DNA of 64,000 nt from Allacma fusca. Taxonomy: Eukaryota > Arthropoda > Collembola > Symphypleona > Sminthuridae. The stretch is from positions 73,147,067 to 73,211,066 of the forward strand of contig OX359245.1 in the NCBI GenBank assembly GCA_947179485.1. The letters are read 5' to 3'. This document shows positions 1 through 10,782 of the stretch, in pieces. The notes beneath the pieces are model-generated. The model worked only from the letters and a program-made list of their open reading frames with translations. It was not told the DNA's origin and did not search any database. Position 1 is the first letter of the stretch; every line of letters begins with the position of its first letter. Position numbers and translations under genes: made by a program.

Positions 1-42
1 TGAATTGGACATTGGAGAGGTTACAAATGGAATGGTTTATAC

Positions 43-3000
43 CTGTAATAAGTTCTTCTGTCGATCGAGACGACTCCGTGATATTTATATTTTGCTCTTC
101 AACTTTCCAGGTTCTGATTGTACAACTAGGCCATCTGAGTACTGAAATGTTTGCTAATTTGTTGAAGTTTACAATGGAGCTAACCCCTAAGCTGGACGAG
201 GATTCAGTAATTTTGGATATTTCTTTGCCGTGCATCAGAACATCCGTTAAGTTTATTTTGAGATTTCCTGTAACACACGTTGTGCAAAGAGATTTTGTTA
301 AGTCAGAAGAACGAATTAAATTTATATGCGTTGAACGAATAAACGAACTTTAATGAAATAATTTGTGACTGTAATCACCTAGTGGCAGGGTTGCTGATTT
401 TTTTGAAAAAAATACAAAAACGGATTAAATTGATTTAAATCGTATTTTTTGATTGAAATCAACATTTTATGATTTTAATTCAGAATTCTGTACGATTGAA
501 TCACCGTACAAAATTTTGGATTTTTATTGTCATAATAATATTGTGCACTGTTAGTACCAATGAAACTTGAATAATTAGTAACAAATATTGAGAGAAAATT
601 GCAAAAGCAAGCCAATAAATATGAATACAAAGCTGGCTGCGTATCAATCAAAAATATCAAAAATATTTTTATGAGTTTTGTCTTTGAAGTCAAACGCTGT
701 GTACGACAAATAACAGCTGTCTCATTTAAATTTTTATTGCTTAGATATAATTACATATGGTCAGTACTATCGGGGTAGAAAAATTATTCGCAATTTTGGA
801 ATGTTCAGTTTAAACAAATGTGGATATCTGTCGGCACAAAATTCCAACATTTAAATTGTGCCACTTTCAAAACGGTACTTATTAAGAAATATTGGATGTT
901 GGGATGTTTTTGTAGATAATTGTTTATTTTCCGGATGGGATAATTTTGGGACGGGATCGAGATACAATCATACTTTTGTCCCTGGATTTCTAAATGAAAC
1001 AGATTTTTCTGTGGGACAAAACAAGCATCCTCAGTAGAACTTCTAGTATTATATAGTATTTCAAAACTCACTTGTGTGCAATTTTTATGGCACCGTGACA
1101 TATTATATTCGTCATTGATATGACGCTTTACCGATACTTTTTAGGATCGATCGACGATCGGCATGAGCATTTAATACAAATTGTAAAACTACTGCTGAAT
1201 TTTCGTGCCATCTAAATACTTAGTTAATGGAGCAATAGCATTTTGTCGATATCTTACCTATGAATTCATACTTGGGAATAACTTTATTATAAGGTCCATC
1301 GCGTCTCAAATTTGTTCCTTGTCCGTTGAGTATTCGTCCATATTCTACATGAAATGAACGATTGACGTGAAAGGTGGTACTTATATAGTAGTAGAAGAAG
1401 AGTGGACGAGTATGGTTTTCGTTCTCATATTCAAATTGCAAATTAATCAACATAACTTGGGAGTCCGACGAACTCTCTTTGCTTATTGATTCATTTGTTT
1501 GTCCATCAAGAAACGCTGGAATTGCCAGACCCAGTACGTCATCATTTTCTTCTTGTAGTTGTTTACGCAAACTCGCTATCTGAATTGTTTGCCAGGATCT
1601 AAAGAGAGCCCCCTCAAAACGTAACAAACGAGCTTGAATCATTTCGGATCTATTTAGTGGCCCTAATGTGTTTCGGAGTGTAGTTGTGTCCCTGAAATGT
1701 TTCCGCTTTCCCAATTTCGCACCAGGATTAAATAATCTCACAAGATCTGGATGAAAACTTCGCAGTTCCGAATTCTTTTGAATAAATTTGGGGATCATTT
1801 TGTTCAAAAAACCCCCTGAAAACTCGTTTTCCAGACATGGTCCAATCGACATAAAGGACACATGTCGAGGAAGTTCCAGTCGGTGAGAGTTTGAGCATCC
1901 TGGGTAAACTGCCAGTGACCAGCCTTGGCACCTTTCTTTTTGAAATAATCGAATGCATTTACCAAACGTAAAGACAGATTTTACTGTGTGTTTCAGTTTG
2001 TTTATTGCTGTACACATTCTGTCATATGTTCTCCATTTACTCTGTAAAAAATGGTAGTTTTCAATATTCCCTGCAAATAATCACAATTTAAATCAGATAG
2101 CTTCTCATTGAATGAACAACTGGAGATTATTCCATCAGTCCATTTATGGAGATCCTGTCAACATGAAATTACGTATTCGTTTATGTTCTTTGGGATAACT
2201 TGTTTGGACTTGCTGAAACTTTAAAGAAATTATGTTTAGCTGAAAAAATTGCGTAAATACAAACATTATTCCATAATAGTCATAAAAAATAATGGGGTAA
2301 AATTTTTATGGTTGTTTACGCTTTTATTGGGAATTTGGCTTGGAATATGCTCGTTGTAAAAACTTACCCGAATGGTCTTCTGCGTTAAAAAGTCTCGCTC
2401 TTGGGTTGTCTGACATTTCTGTGGAAAATTAGTTTTATTTTTGTTTAATAATTGTTTACAATAATAGAAATTTTTTAAAGCTTTTTAGCTCATATATTGT
2501 AATCCATTGTACCAACACGTATCTTCTGAGTCATTGTATAACGAAATAAAAACCAACAGTTATAGATATTTATTATAAAACCAACGAAAATAATCTTCGG
2601 AGAGCAGTTTTAAATGGTTGTGCTAGCTTTCATTTAGCTTGTGCGAGCTAAATGGAATGTGAACGAACCATGCATTGTAGAATTCAGGACAGATTCACAT
2701 CCATAGTCGTGGATCAGTCTCTGGTTTTGTTCCACACTCAAAAAAGAAACATTCTGACACGAGATTCTGTAATTGCGACGATTGTTGTAGTTAATAACCG
2801 TTGACAGATTCCTGTGTTGGATAGAAATGAACTGATTTGCGAAGCCAGTTTTGTAGCTATTTTGCAATTCGTTCAGCCAGTGAGGTGAAAACCCTAAACA
2901 CGAAATTAACCACAAATTTATTTCCAAATGGAATTATGTGCATGTTGTAATGATTTAAGTGGGAATTATGCAAAATTAATATTGGTCTGATTTGGAACTG

Positions 3001-3128
3001 AAACAGCAAAACAAAACTGAATTGTTACTCAATATCTTGTTTTCCCAGGAAGGCCCAGAAGTTTCCTGATTTTCCAATGCGAAAACGAATATGGAGGGCC
3101 ATATAAGAATATACCCAAACAAAATCAT
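43..3128 (-). CDS. secreted two-unit crystallin-like/nuclease-like family protein, copy A (3' end outside window)
   Basis: Minus-strand spliced gene; I infer five exons: 3128-3029, 2893-2669, 2418-2368, 2070-1258 and 267-43. All introns have GT/AG ends and all junctions are phase 1, so the frame stays open. Exon 1 starts at ATG 3128 and encodes a hydrophobic signal peptide. Exon 2 is a 75-residue module with one Cys. Exon 3 is a 17-residue linker (EM.DNPRARLFN). Exon 4 holds a beta/gamma-crystallin-like stretch (CIRLFQKERCQGWSLAV, later SIGPC) and a segment recalling DNA/RNA non-specific endonucleases (LGLAIP, then FEYENENHTRP). Exon 5 starts the second unit; exons 6-7 should lie left of position 1. 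The nuclease-like segment has lost the GGP motif kept in the intact copy at 35905-40465, and there is no His at the expected catalytic position. Family identity is inferred from motif spacing; enzymatic activity is unlikely. Confidence 0.7.
383..1101. repeat. composite insertion in intron 4 of copy A
   Basis: The paralogous intron of copy B (near 22170-22190) lacks this stretch, so it was inserted here or deleted there. The left end reads TAGTGGCAGGG, like the hAT-type ends elsewhere in the window, and is followed by degenerate ATTTAAATC-like words. Around 935-1020 there is a second type of sequence with GGGACAAAA words. I could not find a matching right end or a clean target duplication. I see no credible coding region inside. 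Confidence 0.45.
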
Positions 3129-4639
3129 GTTTATCTTGTTCCCATGCGGATTCCTTCACTGGTTTTTATTAGTTACTCTCTGTCGAGAATCCGAACATTT
3201 TATGGATACAATTCCGGAAATCTCCAACCTTTCAGTAAATAGCTTCCAAGGTCTTCGACCTTTAGAGGAAACAGTCAGGTAATAATTACAAAATACAACT
3301 ACACTGGAACCAGGAAGTAATAGTGTTTATAGGAACATTGTGAATTTCTGGAAAAAAACAGAATTCCTGTTTTCCATATTATTTTTTATATTTCCTAAAG
3401 AAGCTTTACATTAATATAGATGTAGTTTTATTTTTCCTTAAGACGATTTGCATAAATATAGATAAATGACGCAAATCATGTAGTTCGCTTTGAAAAAGGC
3501 ATTAATAAATTATGTAACATTCAATCGATTTAACAGTATGTAAGTATTTTTTTTTTCATTATTATTAAACCCAAACCATCAGATTCTTGTGTAACTTCTT
3601 ATTAAGCGACACATAATTTACCATCCATAAAATCACCATTATTTCTCTCTTATTCTTAACAACAATTCCCCATTGTGACCACAGCACACTTCAACCAATA
3701 TAGGCCGCAATTAGTTTTTTGGCCTCATATTGCTCAATATTGGTAACAATTAGTTTTTTTCGATTCAGATAGATGTAGAAGCTCATCAAAAAGAATTTCA
3801 TCATGCAGGTTTCCGAGACAAAATTTAATTAGTTTGATCGGGAGCGTAACATGATTTGTAGCCCATTATGAGAAAATTAAATCGTCCCATTGGCAGACAA
3901 TGAAATTTAGTTTTTTGTGGAAATCTGAAAATTTCCATTTCTTATGGAAATTAAACTTTTTATAGATTCAATCAGAAATAGTGCTAAAGGAAGCTCCAGA
4001 TGTTTTTAAAATTGTTTATAAGCAACGTATTAGAACTTCCGGATTGATAATTATTTGTCTGCATAGAAGTTAGCCTGTAGTATCCCACCAACGAATCAAT
4101 AGGTCGAGTGGACGTCCGCAGAACTCTTGTGTACTTCAAATATTAATAAATTAAGCGCTAAATGTGATTGAGATATGTAATTTAAAATTAACAAATAAGT
4201 AGCTTATAAAACGGTTCCAAAATAATATTTCCCGGTTCTGTTATGTATTTACTGTTTTTTTTCTTTCTACGAAAAATCTGTAAACCTTGTGTATGAGCAC
4301 GCTCGAAGACATAATAAATATAAATACATACATACATAGCATCACACTATTGTTATTTTGAGATGGTATCTTTTCAAACTGATAAGAAAAGAAACCAAAA
4401 CTATCAAATGTCATAATTTTTATGAATCTTGAGTGCTTCCATTTGATTTACTGTGTACAAGCTGACTGCATCCAATATCCATGGTTATTGATTTACAATA
4501 TGCAAACGTGTAAACAAAATAAAGCTAAAATTTGTTGTACTTATTCAAAAATGGCAAGCTTTAAATGAGGGAACCTTACATATCGCACATTTTATGTACG
4601 TACTTTTCGGGTAATTTTACTTAAATAAAGCTGTAGTTA
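3129..4639. other. 5' flank of copy A; no gene seen
   Basis: Non-coding AT-rich sequence that resembles, piece by piece, the region to the right of copy B (about 25170-28250). The block at 4330-4560 matches 27140-27310 joined to 28204-28260, so it shows the empty site of the element at 27316-28203. Near 3728 it carries a single unit of the word that is amplified to a minisatellite at 26618. No open frame here shows coding features. Confidence 0.5.
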
Positions 4640-5675
4640 GCTGATAGTCGTCAAGGCTGAACAATACTAGAAGTAAAAACATTATGCTGGTTTGCGTTCC
4701 AAAGGATCATGCGATGATCCACATAGTCAACTATGAAGTATTTGTTTAGTGTCATCAAATGAGCTTATTGAATTGAAATTTATTCAGGAATCTTTTCGGG
4801 CAGCGCCCATATCATCCATATCATATTGCTATACAGTTACTTACATATCATCAAACAAATAAATTCTTGTTGTACAATTGTAAATGAATTTGAATATATC
4901 ACATAAAAAATCGCTCGAAGGGTCTCTGAAAAGACGTTGTAATGAGGTGATGTTATAAAATTTAGAAATATTATATTTAAGTTCAAGGAGTATTCTGGGG
5001 GTTTCAAAAATGCGGCATCTAACTAACAAATGGAGTAAGTCATTCGGTTCTTGAAGGTTACATTCGTTACATATATCTGGTGAGGTAAGTTTGTATTTAG
5101 CTTTTATCGTATACAAGGAGTTTGAGCCCAACCGAATGTTAGCGAAAAGACGGATGTATTTGAAAGGAATATAGTAATTTAGGTAATTTGATGTGGAAAA
5201 ATGATTTTTTACTAGTTTGTAATTTGGGCGCCAGGAGGAGTTAACAACTTTATCAAGATCTTCATTTGTCATTGAGTCAAAGACCACTGCCATAATATTT
5301 TGATAAAAGCCTGCCGTGTATTCAGCAGACTGAAACTCCCATACAGAAGCAAATCCGTATTTACATAACGTTTTCCGGATGAAATTAGTCCACAGTGGTG
5401 TGGCTGGACTTACTTTGTTGTTCCCTGTCATAAGTAGTCTGTTATAGCAGATTTTTACAATCCGGGATTCTGGCATGGCAAGAATTTTACACCAAAACCG
5501 GAGTGCCAATCCTATAACCTTGTAAAGAACTTTAATTCTTCCTGTTTCTAGTCGTAGTGAATGGGAAAGCGTCTCGTCCGGAAGCCAGAGTAGCTTTCTG
5601 AGAAATTAATAATAAATGAGCTTATTGCACCATTACTATCTAAGTCTCCAAATAATTGGATGATTCCGGTGCAGA
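4640..5675 (-). pseudogene. ionotropic-receptor remnant (3' part), split by a LINE
   Basis: The stretches 4640-4770 and 5614-5675 match the 3' part of the IR pseudogene at 28345-28927, and more weakly the intact IR gene at 30155. Shared landmarks are the ATTATGCTGGTTTG segment and the GCACCATT.CTATCTAAG segment. A LINE fragment sits between the halves. The right side is cut by the word-array repeat that begins near 5688. Nothing here can encode a receptor. Confidence 0.6.
4771..5613 (-). mobile_element. 5'-truncated LINE with 14-bp target-site duplication
   Basis: The insert is flanked by an exact 14-bp direct repeat, AAATGAGCTTATTG, at 4757-4770 and 5614-5627. On the minus strand it encodes the C-terminal end of a non-LTR reverse transcriptase protein (from about 5594 to 4841), including the usual late Cys-containing segment (SPDICNECN, then DLLHLLVRCR). 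It ends at its 3' side with GAATAAATTTCAATT and no long poly-A. The ORF is open over 222 codons but lacks the endonuclease and catalytic RT core, so it is a dead insertion. The clean duplication suggests it is fairly young. Confidence 0.85.
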
Positions 5676-5687
5676 CCTGCGTTCGGG

Positions 5688-5945
5688 TCAAGTATTTTGA
5701 GGATCCGAACTTGAACTTGACACTTGAACTTTCAAGTAGATATTTGTCAGTACCCGAACTTGGCGTTTCGGGTCACAGGAATTACTTGTCACACCAAGTC
5801 CTATCTTGCAAGTAATCTTTCCTAAACCCGAACTTGATCTGATACTTGAATGTTGGGTCCATAAATCTTGAGAACCGAACTTGGAATTGACTTGAACCCG
5901 AACTTGGATTTCAAGTAATTACTTGAACCTTGCAACTTTGTTGTA
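5688..5945. repeat. word-array repeat built on CCGAACTTG / CAAGTTCGG
   Basis: About 260 bp of degenerate copies of CCGAACTTG and ACTTGAAC in both orientations, with little other content. It abuts the broken IR remnant on its left. No matching terminal repeats or target duplication could be fixed by eye. It resembles the subterminal arrays of the hAT-like elements in this window. Confidence 0.5.
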
Positions 5946-6200
5946 TGAAGTTGTAAAACCATTCCACCGGGTGGAGATGAGATTTTCAATTTCCGTCGTC
6001 TTTATTAAATTCAGATTCGGGTTCACTCATGGTTTTTTCTTTTTTTTACAGTCTTACCGGACAATTTACTTGAACAGTTTTTCAAAAAGATGAAAAGTTA
6101 TAAGAACAGTTTTAAGCACGACGATTTACAGAATACACAACAGTCACTCCAAATAAAAGTGAGTTCCAGTTTCTGTGCATATCTCGGCAGGCATGGTTTC

Positions 6201-6385
6201 TAGTAGGGATGCCAATGGTCTAGTCCGGTCTGGTCCTAGATTTGTACGGTCTGGTCCCAGATTTGTACGGTATGGTCCCAGGTTTGTCCGGTCTGGTCCG
6301 GTCTGATTCAACACTTGGACCACACCAGATGCAACTGGTCCAGTTTCAGGACCAGACCAGACCTGACCTCAAGACCATGGTCTCA
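6201..6385. repeat. word-array repeat built on GGTCTGGTCC, hAT-like left end
   Basis: It begins TAGTAGGGATGCCAATGG after a possible target octamer ATGGTTTC, then carries repeated GGTCTGGTCC-type words and their complements. A right terminal repeat with the same octamer was not found, so the element may be truncated. Reading frames that cross it are products of the repeated word. Confidence 0.5.
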
Positions 6386-6969
6386 AACGTACGCAAAATA
6401 AAATTTTATGAGTTAACGAAATCCCATGGAACAAATTAAAACTGACATTTCGGGGGATAAAACACATAACAGACTCTCTTGACGTACAGACGTGTTTTTT
6501 TGCTACGGTCCTCGTTTCTCTCACGAATATTGTGCCTATGTGTACGTACGGCGGTGAAAATAATACCATTGGATGGAGATTTTGAAATTCTTACGCAAGC
6601 ATGTGTGTACAGTTTTTACAACTCTAGTTTACGTGCTTTTTTCGTGAAATTTTGATTTTTCCAAGGAAAAGTTCTATTCACCATTCAGTGAATGCAGGGA
6701 CCGTCAATACAATCATTCAAATCTGACAGGAGTGATAACCTTTAAATAGAAAAGGTATAGAAAATACACCTTGGGTTAGCCTTCTCGTACAAGCAGTGGT
6801 CACCACTCGAGCCTGGCAGCTAGAAACACATGCACCGCTGAATATTGCATTAGCTTAGCACTAAGCTGGCCAGGCGGCCTAAACAGATAAGTCTATTTTT
6901 ACTATTCCTGTTTATTGGCAGTTAAATTGTGAGTCTCAAATGCTCAAGTAAAGCGACTAACAAGAAGTT

Positions 6970-7845
6970 ATGCCTTTAGGACATTCTCCAGTAGAACGTT
7001 GTTCAGCTGAAGCAAGAATGGAAACCAATGGGACAGGCAATGCAGACAATGGTCAGAGAGGCAACGGTGATATGACCATACAGGATATGTATGCGAAACT
7101 ATTAGAGCATCAGATAGGTAATAAGGCCGACCTTCATAAAAGGTGCGAAGTACTGGAAACAAACAGCAATACAGTTGTCAGAAGACTTGAGGAAAACACA
7201 GCGGCACTAATGAAACGAATTAACGATGTCGAGACTGCACAGAAGAGACTCAATGATGAACAACGCAAGCTAAATGAACAGCAAGGCAAGATTAAAGAAG
7301 ACCTCAACTTGCACATTCACGAGGTTCAAGGAGCAATTTCAAATATGGATAATGCAATGGTACGAAAAATCCGAGACGAAATCTTTGAGATGGATAGACG
7401 AAAGAGCAAACTAAATAATTTCCTAATAATGGGAGTGGAACAAAAGTCAGAAGAGGAGGACAGGAAATTTGTTTTGGAACTGGTCGGGAAGATATGCCCT
7501 GGAGAGTCAACCGGTGTCAAAACACAACGAATCGGAGAATCGGGAAATTTTCGTCCCATCCTAGTTTCAACGGAAAAGGTTAGAGACAAACGACGTGTAA
7601 TAGATGCATCCAGAAAAGAGCTTGGAAATTTTCCAGAGTACTCACGAATTTACATAAAGCCAGATTTAACAGTAAAACAACGGGAGGAACTGGGGAGAAA
7701 AAGAGCAATCAAAAGTGGATCAACCTCTCCAGCGCAACCAAAAAATGATACGCCTTACCAGACACCGGCTGTAGTTGGAAAGAGAAAGCTAGCTTTTCGC
7801 ATCCCAGCGAAAGCGAAACATCCCAAACTTAAACCTAAGCAATGA
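6970..7845 (+). CDS. LINE ORF1-type coiled-coil nucleic-acid-binding protein
   Basis: A 291-residue ORF starting at ATG 6970 (a second Met is 17 codons on). Residues about 40-140 form a long charged coiled coil. It is followed by an RRM-like stretch containing KLNNFLIMGV and FRPILVS, then RIYIKPDLTVKQREELGRKR and a basic tail. This arrangement is typical of ORF1 proteins of non-LTR retrotransposons, which coat the element RNA and form trimers. ORF1 ends with TGA at 7843-7845, and ORF2 continues in the same frame directly after that stop. The frame is intact even though the element is truncated downstream. Confidence 0.75.
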   Translation: MPLGHSPVERCSAEARMETNGTGNADNGQRGNGDMTIQDMYAKLLEHQIGNKADLHKRCEVLETNSNTVVRRLEENTAALMKRINDVETAQKRLNDEQRKLNEQQGKIKEDLNLHIHEVQGAISNMDNAMVRKIRDEIFEMDRRKSKLNNFLIMGVEQKSEEEDRKFVLELVGKICPGESTGVKTQRIGESGNFRPILVSTEKVRDKRRVIDASRKELGNFPEYSRIYIKPDLTVKQREELGRKRAIKSGSTSPAQPKNDTPYQTPAVVGKRKLAFRIPAKAKHPKLKPKQ

Positions 7846-8136
7846 CTGACACCCCTTACTCTTTATTACACCAACATAAACAGTATTAACAACAACGTGG
7901 ACGAACTGATGGATTACTGTAAAATTCACACACCTGACATTGTATGCCTAACAGAGACCTGGCTAAAAGAAATTGACCAACATATTAATTTTCAAGGATA
8001 TGACATTTACAGAAAAGACAGAGCGTCCAAGAAAGGTGGCGGGGTTTGTGTAATGGTGAAGAATACATTAATTTCATCAGTTTGTACAATCAAGTTTACT
8101 GAAAGTGAGTATGTATGTGTAGATATAACAGTGTAA
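7846..8136 (+). pseudogene. LINE ORF2 fragment: start of APE-type endonuclease
   Basis: Translation right after the ORF1 stop reads LYYTNINSINNNVDEL, then DIVCLTETWL and KKGGGVCVMVKN. These are the first conserved blocks of the apurinic-like endonuclease domain of LINEs: the N of the first block, the E of LTETW, and the glycine-rich strand. The frame ends at 8134-8136 at the junction with unrelated sequence, so most of the endonuclease and all of the reverse transcriptase are missing. Confidence 0.8.
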
Positions 8137-8368
8137 CTTTTTTCTGTTTCTGTGTCTATTTCAGTTTATGTTTTAACGAAATAAGTGTTTTCGTTCAGAA
8201 GCCATTCGATCATATTTTCCGTTATTAACATTTTCCAACCCTGTTTCTAAGTACAATTTCAATGGCAAAACCCGGATCATTTATAAAAACCCATCCAACC
8301 CTTGCGAAAATTTAAATTTTTACTTTAATAGATTAAATTTAACTAAAACAAAAAATTATTTAAATTAC

Positions 8369-8548
8369 CACGAATAAAGTCTGTCACGGGAGTCAATTGA
8401 AATGCCTTTGGGATATTATCCTTTGACTCGGCAATAATCTTGTTTAAATGTTTACAGCTATGCAATTTTAATAGTGACATTTCTGTCTTTCTGTTGATTT
8501 TAATTTTGGAATAATTGCTAGAGGGGGGTTCCATTATTTTGGGAACTC
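8369..8548 (-). pseudogene. exon 5 fragment of the secreted two-unit family
   Basis: The minus-strand translation (EPPSSNYSKIKINRK, SLLKLHSCKHLNKI, LTPVTDFIRG) closely matches exon 5 of the intact copy at 37782-38006, and the GT donor near 8368 is kept. The 5' part of the exon is missing right of about 8548. The following intron is homologous down to about 8137, where it meets the LINE. No other exons of this copy are next to it. Confidence 0.7.
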
Positions 8549-8569
8549 CTTGGTATTTCTATATTATAT

Positions 8570-8750
8570 ACCAAAGGTTTACTTTATGAAGTATTCACAT
8601 ACATAACAACAAATTTTGAACGGAAGAATTCCCATATATTTTCATTTTTACAGCAATAGTACGCTGTCGAGGAATTTTATCTATTCCCGATGAATTTTTC
8701 CGTCCCGTCACGAAATCTTCGGGACAAAAATTACTTACTTTTCCCACAAA
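8570..8750. repeat. fragment of the GGGACAAAA repeat family
   Basis: Shares GAAGTATTCACATA, AGCAATAGTACGCTGT and ACGAAATCTTCGGGACAAA with 16460-16640 and, in inverse orientation, with 17550-17720. It is therefore a dispersed element of one family; element ends are not defined here. Confidence 0.55.
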
Positions 8751-8754
8751 TGTA

Positions 8755-8895
8755 TATAATATGCCCAAAATGCCTGCCCTACGCGGATTATGCCAAAAAT
8801 GCCGAAAATGCCATGAATTGAAAATGCCCAAAATGCCCGGGCATTTTCGGCAGGCAAAATGCCCAAAATGCTATGGCATTTTCAGTTGGCCAATC
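8755..8895. repeat. word-array repeat built on AAAATGCCC / GGGCATTTT
   Basis: At least ten degenerate copies of ATGCCCAAAATGCC in both orientations in 140 bp. A short related patch lies at 32700-32770. No coding content. Ends not defined. Confidence 0.5.
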
Positions 8896-9364
8896 CTGTA
8901 TCTATGTAATGTATAATCAGTATTTTAATGTATTTAGATATATGTTCTTTATCGGAGCATACCGTTATAAGAGCGCTTTTGGCGTGTTTTTATCGGTGCT
9001 CTTATAGCGAGAGTGCACTGTAATTCAAAATTTCTCTTAATAAAACCTGTTTATTTAGTTCAATGGTTTTCTGAATCGTGGTCTTCGATCTGGTTCGAAA
9101 AACTGAGCCAGATCAATGGTGTTGTCTGACCTTTTGCTGTCTACGCTACAAAATATTGGGCCCTGAAAGTGAGGGAAGTACTTTATAAAGGTTCCTGAAA
9201 ATTCAAGAATAGCGAGATACGAAGAATTGTATACTCCGTTTGCTTTTTCTTAGTATACATATGATATAATTACTTATTGTCGAATTAGTTAAGCATAAAA
9301 TGTAGAATGAAAATAATTATAAAAAATGAAAGTAAAGTTATTAATACTACAATAATTATATCCG

Positions 9365-9531
9365 CGCGAACTGAATGGTTTACGATTCAGTTCAGTTCAA
9401 TAGGTCAAATTGAACTGAACTGAACTGTGTTTTATTGAACTGAATTGAAAGTTCAATTTCGATTTAGTTTGCCTAGAAAACTGAACTGAATCAAAAATTA
9501 TGAACCAAACTGAATCGTTCCGACCACTAAT
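9365..9531. repeat. word-array repeat built on GAACTGAAC, one hAT-like end
   Basis: Degenerate GAACTGAACT / AGTTCAGTTC words. The right end read on the minus strand is TAGTGGTCGGAACG, close to the terminal repeat at 14801, and is followed by ATTGTGAC, which in the paralogous intron at 21400-21410 occurs once without insertion. The left end seems deleted together with family exon 7. Confidence 0.55.
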
Positions 9532-10782
9532 TGTGACCAGTTAGAACTATAAGATAACAGTACTTTATTTCAATTAGTAGTCTCTGCGGGATGTTCGAAA
9601 TCCGCTTTTACATTTAAAAGGTAAGCTCAATTATCCGGACGTCAAATTTTAATGATTAAGCGCGTTGTATTTTTTGAAATCAATAACCATCAAAGTCTTC
9701 ATCCGTGAATACCCGAACCATTGGCCACCAGATCATTTCTGGCGAAGAATCAAATTAGTATTTAAATACATATTAGTAATAAAACATAATAAGGTCCAAT
9801 TTTTATTTTTATTCACGCTTTATTCGGAAATTAGGTTGAAAACATGCTTGTTTTAAAACTTACCCATATGGTCTGCTTCGTTGAAAAGTATTGCTCTTGG
9901 GTTGTCTAACGTTTCTGTGGAAGACCAGTTGTATTCGTGTTAATTCATTTTGTATAAGACTTTAGGCAAACAAGAAAACTTAAACATATACGTCTTTTGG
10001 TGCTAGTCAATCAAAACTAGACAATTGTACCCGGATTTTATGACTGACTGCGAATGAAAAATGAAGGATTTATTTTAATATTTAGGAATAGCTTTTAATC
10101 AAATTTTAATATAATACTTAATACGAACTCCTAATGAGGTTGTAAGGGCCTAGGCCCAATGATCGAACTGAATAAAGAGTTTTATTATTAAAAGGCTTTA
10201 GGGACTTTTCAAAGCTTTTTAGTTTATATATCGTAATTCGTTATACCAAAACGTATCTTCTCAGTCAGAGTATACCGAAATAATACAAAAAGATTAGCAA
10301 AATTAATCTTCCGAGAGCAATCGTAAATGGTTTTGCAAAAAAAAAAGATATATGAACGAACCATGTAATGTAGGATTTAGGACAGATTCATATCCATAGT
10401 CGTAAATCAGTCTCTTGTTTTGTTCCACACTCAAGAAAGAAACATTCTGACAAGAAATTTGGTAATTACGACGATTGTTGTGGTTTATAATCGTTGACAA
10501 GTTACTGTATTGAATAGAAACGAATTGATCTACGAAGCCAGTTTTCCAACTTTCTTGCAGTTCGTTTAGCCAATAAGGTGAAATCTCTAATCACGAAATT
10601 AACCAAAATTACATTTCCAAACGTAATTTTGTCTGCTGTAATAATTTCAACGAAATTTATTTTCAGTCGTAATTAAAACTCAAAGACCAAAATCGTAACG
10701 GAATTGTCACTGAATATCCCGTTCTCCCCGCATGTCCCTTAAGCTTCTTGATTTTCCCATGCAAAAATGAATATGGAGGACC

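Larger units (their letters stand above)
6760..8136 (+). mobile_element. LINE, 5' part only (5' UTR, ORF1, start of ORF2)
   Basis: Higher-GC sequence with a leader of about 200 bp, a complete ORF1-like protein and the first ~95 codons of an APE-type endonuclease. At about 8136 it stops abruptly and continues as intron sequence of the secreted-protein family. Loss of the 3' rather than the 5' part is not how a LINE is normally truncated, so a later deletion or recombination must have joined the two sequences. The exact 5' boundary is uncertain. Confidence 0.7.

Noticed and set aside
12-353. Plus-strand frame conserved at 1-353 and 21943-22149
   Set aside because: It is the antisense of family exon 5. 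The minus strand has the AG acceptor, the GT donor, the 225-base length and clear similarity to exon 5 of the intact copy.
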